This document shows, piece by piece, positions 62,779-64,000 of a stretch of 64,000 bases of DNA. The first letter of the stretch is position 1. Every line of letters begins with the position of its first letter. A model generated the notes under the pieces. It was not told the origin of the DNA and ran no database searches. It saw only the letters and a program-made list of their open reading frames with translations. A program made the position numbers and the translations under genes. Source of the DNA: Planctomycetales bacterium (GTDB lineage: Bacteria > Planctomycetota > SZUA-567); contig BNUQ01000005.1 of assembly GCA_025997475.1 (NCBI GenBank), positions 1 to 64,000 of the forward strand, written 5' to 3'.

Positions 62779-63118
62779 ACGAAGAGAGTTTGTCGTTGGT
62801 AGTCGGTAGTTGGTAGTGGTGGAGTTTGACGGTCAAAGATTCGCTTCGCGCGCGCTTGCGGATTTGCTAACGCTCCACAACTACCGACTAAAAACTACCG
62901 ACTATCAACTTTCTCACCGTAATTCGTAATTGAATTTACTTCCTCCTTACGAAGAGAGTTTGTCGTTGGTAGTCGGTAGTTGGTAGTGGTGGAGTTTGAC
63001 GGTCAAAGATTCGCTTCGCGCGCGCTTGCGGATTTGCTAACACTCCACAACTACCGACTAAAAACTACCGACTATCAACATTCTCACCGTAATTCGTAAT
63101 TGAATTTACTTCCTCCCT
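62779..63118. repeat. two tandem 170-bp copies of an AGTTGGT-type hairpin repeat
   Basis: The unit ACGAAGAGAGTTTGTCGTTG ... TTGAATTTACTTCCTCC starts at 62779 and again at 62949, with hardly any difference. Each has GGTAGTCGGTAGTTGGTAGT, GGTGGAGTTTGACGGTCAAA, TTCGCTTCGCGCGCGC and CTCCACAACTACCGAC parts. The 370-bp gap at 62768-63137 contains nothing else. Confidence 0.93.
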
Positions 63119-63137
63119 TATTCAGTAAAGGACTCCG

Positions 63138-64000
63138 ATGAAGCCCGCGATTCTTTTGACGTTGTTGTTGGCGGCGGCGCCGCTTTTCGCCGCCGATTAC
63201 GCCGCGCCGGTGCAGAAAATTCTTGCGACCATTGCCGCCGACGAGCCGGTTTGGGATTACATCGACCAAATCGCGAAAATCGCGCCCGCCGACGGCGGCG
63301 ACGATTTCGCCGAGCAACTCGGCAAACTTGCCGCCGCCGCCCAACCGACCGATAAAATCGTCATCGGCGGCGCGCTTCTCGCCGTCGGCGAACAAAAAGA
63401 CGGCACGCTCGTTTTGCAACAAGTCATCGAAAATCAAGCGGTCGAATTGTTGCTTCGCCTCGACGCCGCGACCTTGCTCGGCGCCAGCGGCGGCGAATAC
63501 GCCGCCAACCGTCTGCGTTTTATGCTGAACGACGAAGCCGTGCCGCCGCTGTTGCAAGTGGAGTTGGCGAAAAGTTTGTGGCAACTGACGTTCGACCCGG
63601 CGGCGAAAGCGCGGCTGAAAAAAATCGCCTTCGGCGAGAGTAAAAAATCCCGCGCCGCGATTGACGCGACGCTGGCGCTCGGGCAAATCGGACAATACGA
63701 ATCCGACAAGCCGGACGACGCGTTGCGCGCGGCGTTGCGCGACCTGTCCGCGTTCCCCGGTAGCGTCGGGGCGCAGGCGAAACTGTTGATTCTCGCCGAC
63801 GAAAAAAATCAACAGACGGTCAAAAGTTCGTCGTTCGCGACGAATCTGTTGACGGAAATCGTCGATAAAATTCACACCCGCTACGCCTTCGACGAAAACA
63901 ACGAGGAAGAAGCCGACCGCGCGAAGGCGGACAAACTCGCGGCGCGCGCCTCGCGCGCTTTGGTGCAGTCGCTCGACGATTTCAGCGATTATTTGGACGA
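63138..64000 (+). CDS. probable S41 (CtpA-type) carboxyl-terminal protease, N-terminal part only
   Basis: The frame starts ATG at 63138 and runs open to the window edge (287 codons). A signal peptide MKPAILLTLLLAAAPLFAA is followed by about 210 residues of alpha-helical, HEAT-like sequence. The last part, TEIVDKIHTRYAFDENNEEE followed by RALVQSLDDFSDYLD, matches the segment that precedes the PDZ domain in CtpA/S41 proteases (SLDDxSxYLD). The catalytic Ser/Lys would lie beyond the window. The N-terminal helical domain is unusual for the family. Confidence 0.65.
   Translation, partial: MKPAILLTLLLAAAPLFAADYAAPVQKILATIAADEPVWDYIDQIAKIAPADGGDDFAEQLGKLAAAAQPTDKIVIGGALLAVGEQKDGTLVLQQVIENQAVELLLRLDAATLLGASGGEYAANRLRFMLNDEAVPPLLQVELAKSLWQLTFDPAAKARLKKIAFGESKKSRAAIDATLALGQIGQYESDKPDDALRAALRDLSAFPGSVGAQAKLLILADEKNQQTVKSSSFATNLLTEIVDKIHTRYAFDENNEEEADRAKADKLAARASRALVQSLDDFSDYLD

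Noticed and set aside
63084-63875. Long open frame on the minus strand (263 codons)
   Set aside because: It is the antisense of the plus-strand gene starting at 63138, has Arg-rich shadow composition, and its end lies in repeat sequence.

Overview
The window is about 64 kb of a GC-rich, gene-dense Gram-negative chromosome. MurE carries the DNPR motif that goes with meso-diaminopimelate peptidoglycan. Two MCE-domain proteins and many signal peptides point to an outer membrane. The tRNA-Gly(CCC) looks very close to the gammaproteobacterial form as I remember it. Several genes are common in anaerobes or facultative anaerobes: a 2-hydroxyacyl-CoA dehydratase-type activase, a DUF362 ferredoxin protein, a PaaK-type ligase paired with an ACT protein, LarE, and AMMECR1/Memo proteins. 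I would call it an uncultured proteobacterium-like lineage and not go further.
Layout. 0-8 kb: the end of an IS5-type transposase, an ExeA-like ATPase, and a complete phosphate uptake operon on the minus strand (pstS-pstC-pstA-pstB-phoU) whose two permeases have large extra domains. 8-16 kb: recJ, a secreted Memo-AMMECR1 fusion with eroded key residues, a lone OpuAC-type binding protein, a periplasmic beta-carbonic anhydrase, tRNA-Gly and a ferredoxin-nitroreductase. 16-25 kb: ribH-nusB, a candidate restriction-modification pair, a HEAT-repeat protein, larE, floA, an EamA protein and a canonical AMMECR1 protein. 25-31 kb: secG with a two-gene insertion at its 3' end, yhcH, tpiA, an MtaD-type deaminase and obg. 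31-44 kb: an activase, a DUF362 protein, two MCE proteins, a phosphoesterase, a J-domain protein, pyrD, murE, rimO and nadA. 44-51 kb: sbcC next to a single-chain type II restriction-methylation enzyme. 51-64 kb: holA, ugd, rsmD, a MazF-type toxin-antitoxin pair, SRP RNA, ispE, ACT-paaK, bioA, a hybrid histidine kinase, an FmdB zinc ribbon and the start of an S41 protease.
The most unusual features are not housekeeping genes. First, a 48-bp perfect direct repeat that includes the last 11 codons of secG brackets a 783-bp unit with two overlapping unknown genes; the second of these reads in frame into the duplicated secG tail. Second, more than twenty intergenic hairpin repeats share one plan: 7-bp tandem units, a core with GGAGTT and a GCGAAGCG-like palindrome, then complementary 7-bp units. 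At least ten genes use a stop codon that lies inside such an array. A second inverted-repeat family, starting GCTCTATTCAATTGCC, is present four times. Other points worth attention are the degenerate Memo-AMMECR1 fusion, an orphan minus-strand terminator at 37.6 kb that suggests an unannotated RNA, and the two candidate restriction systems.
All family calls were made by reading motifs by eye; no database search was run.
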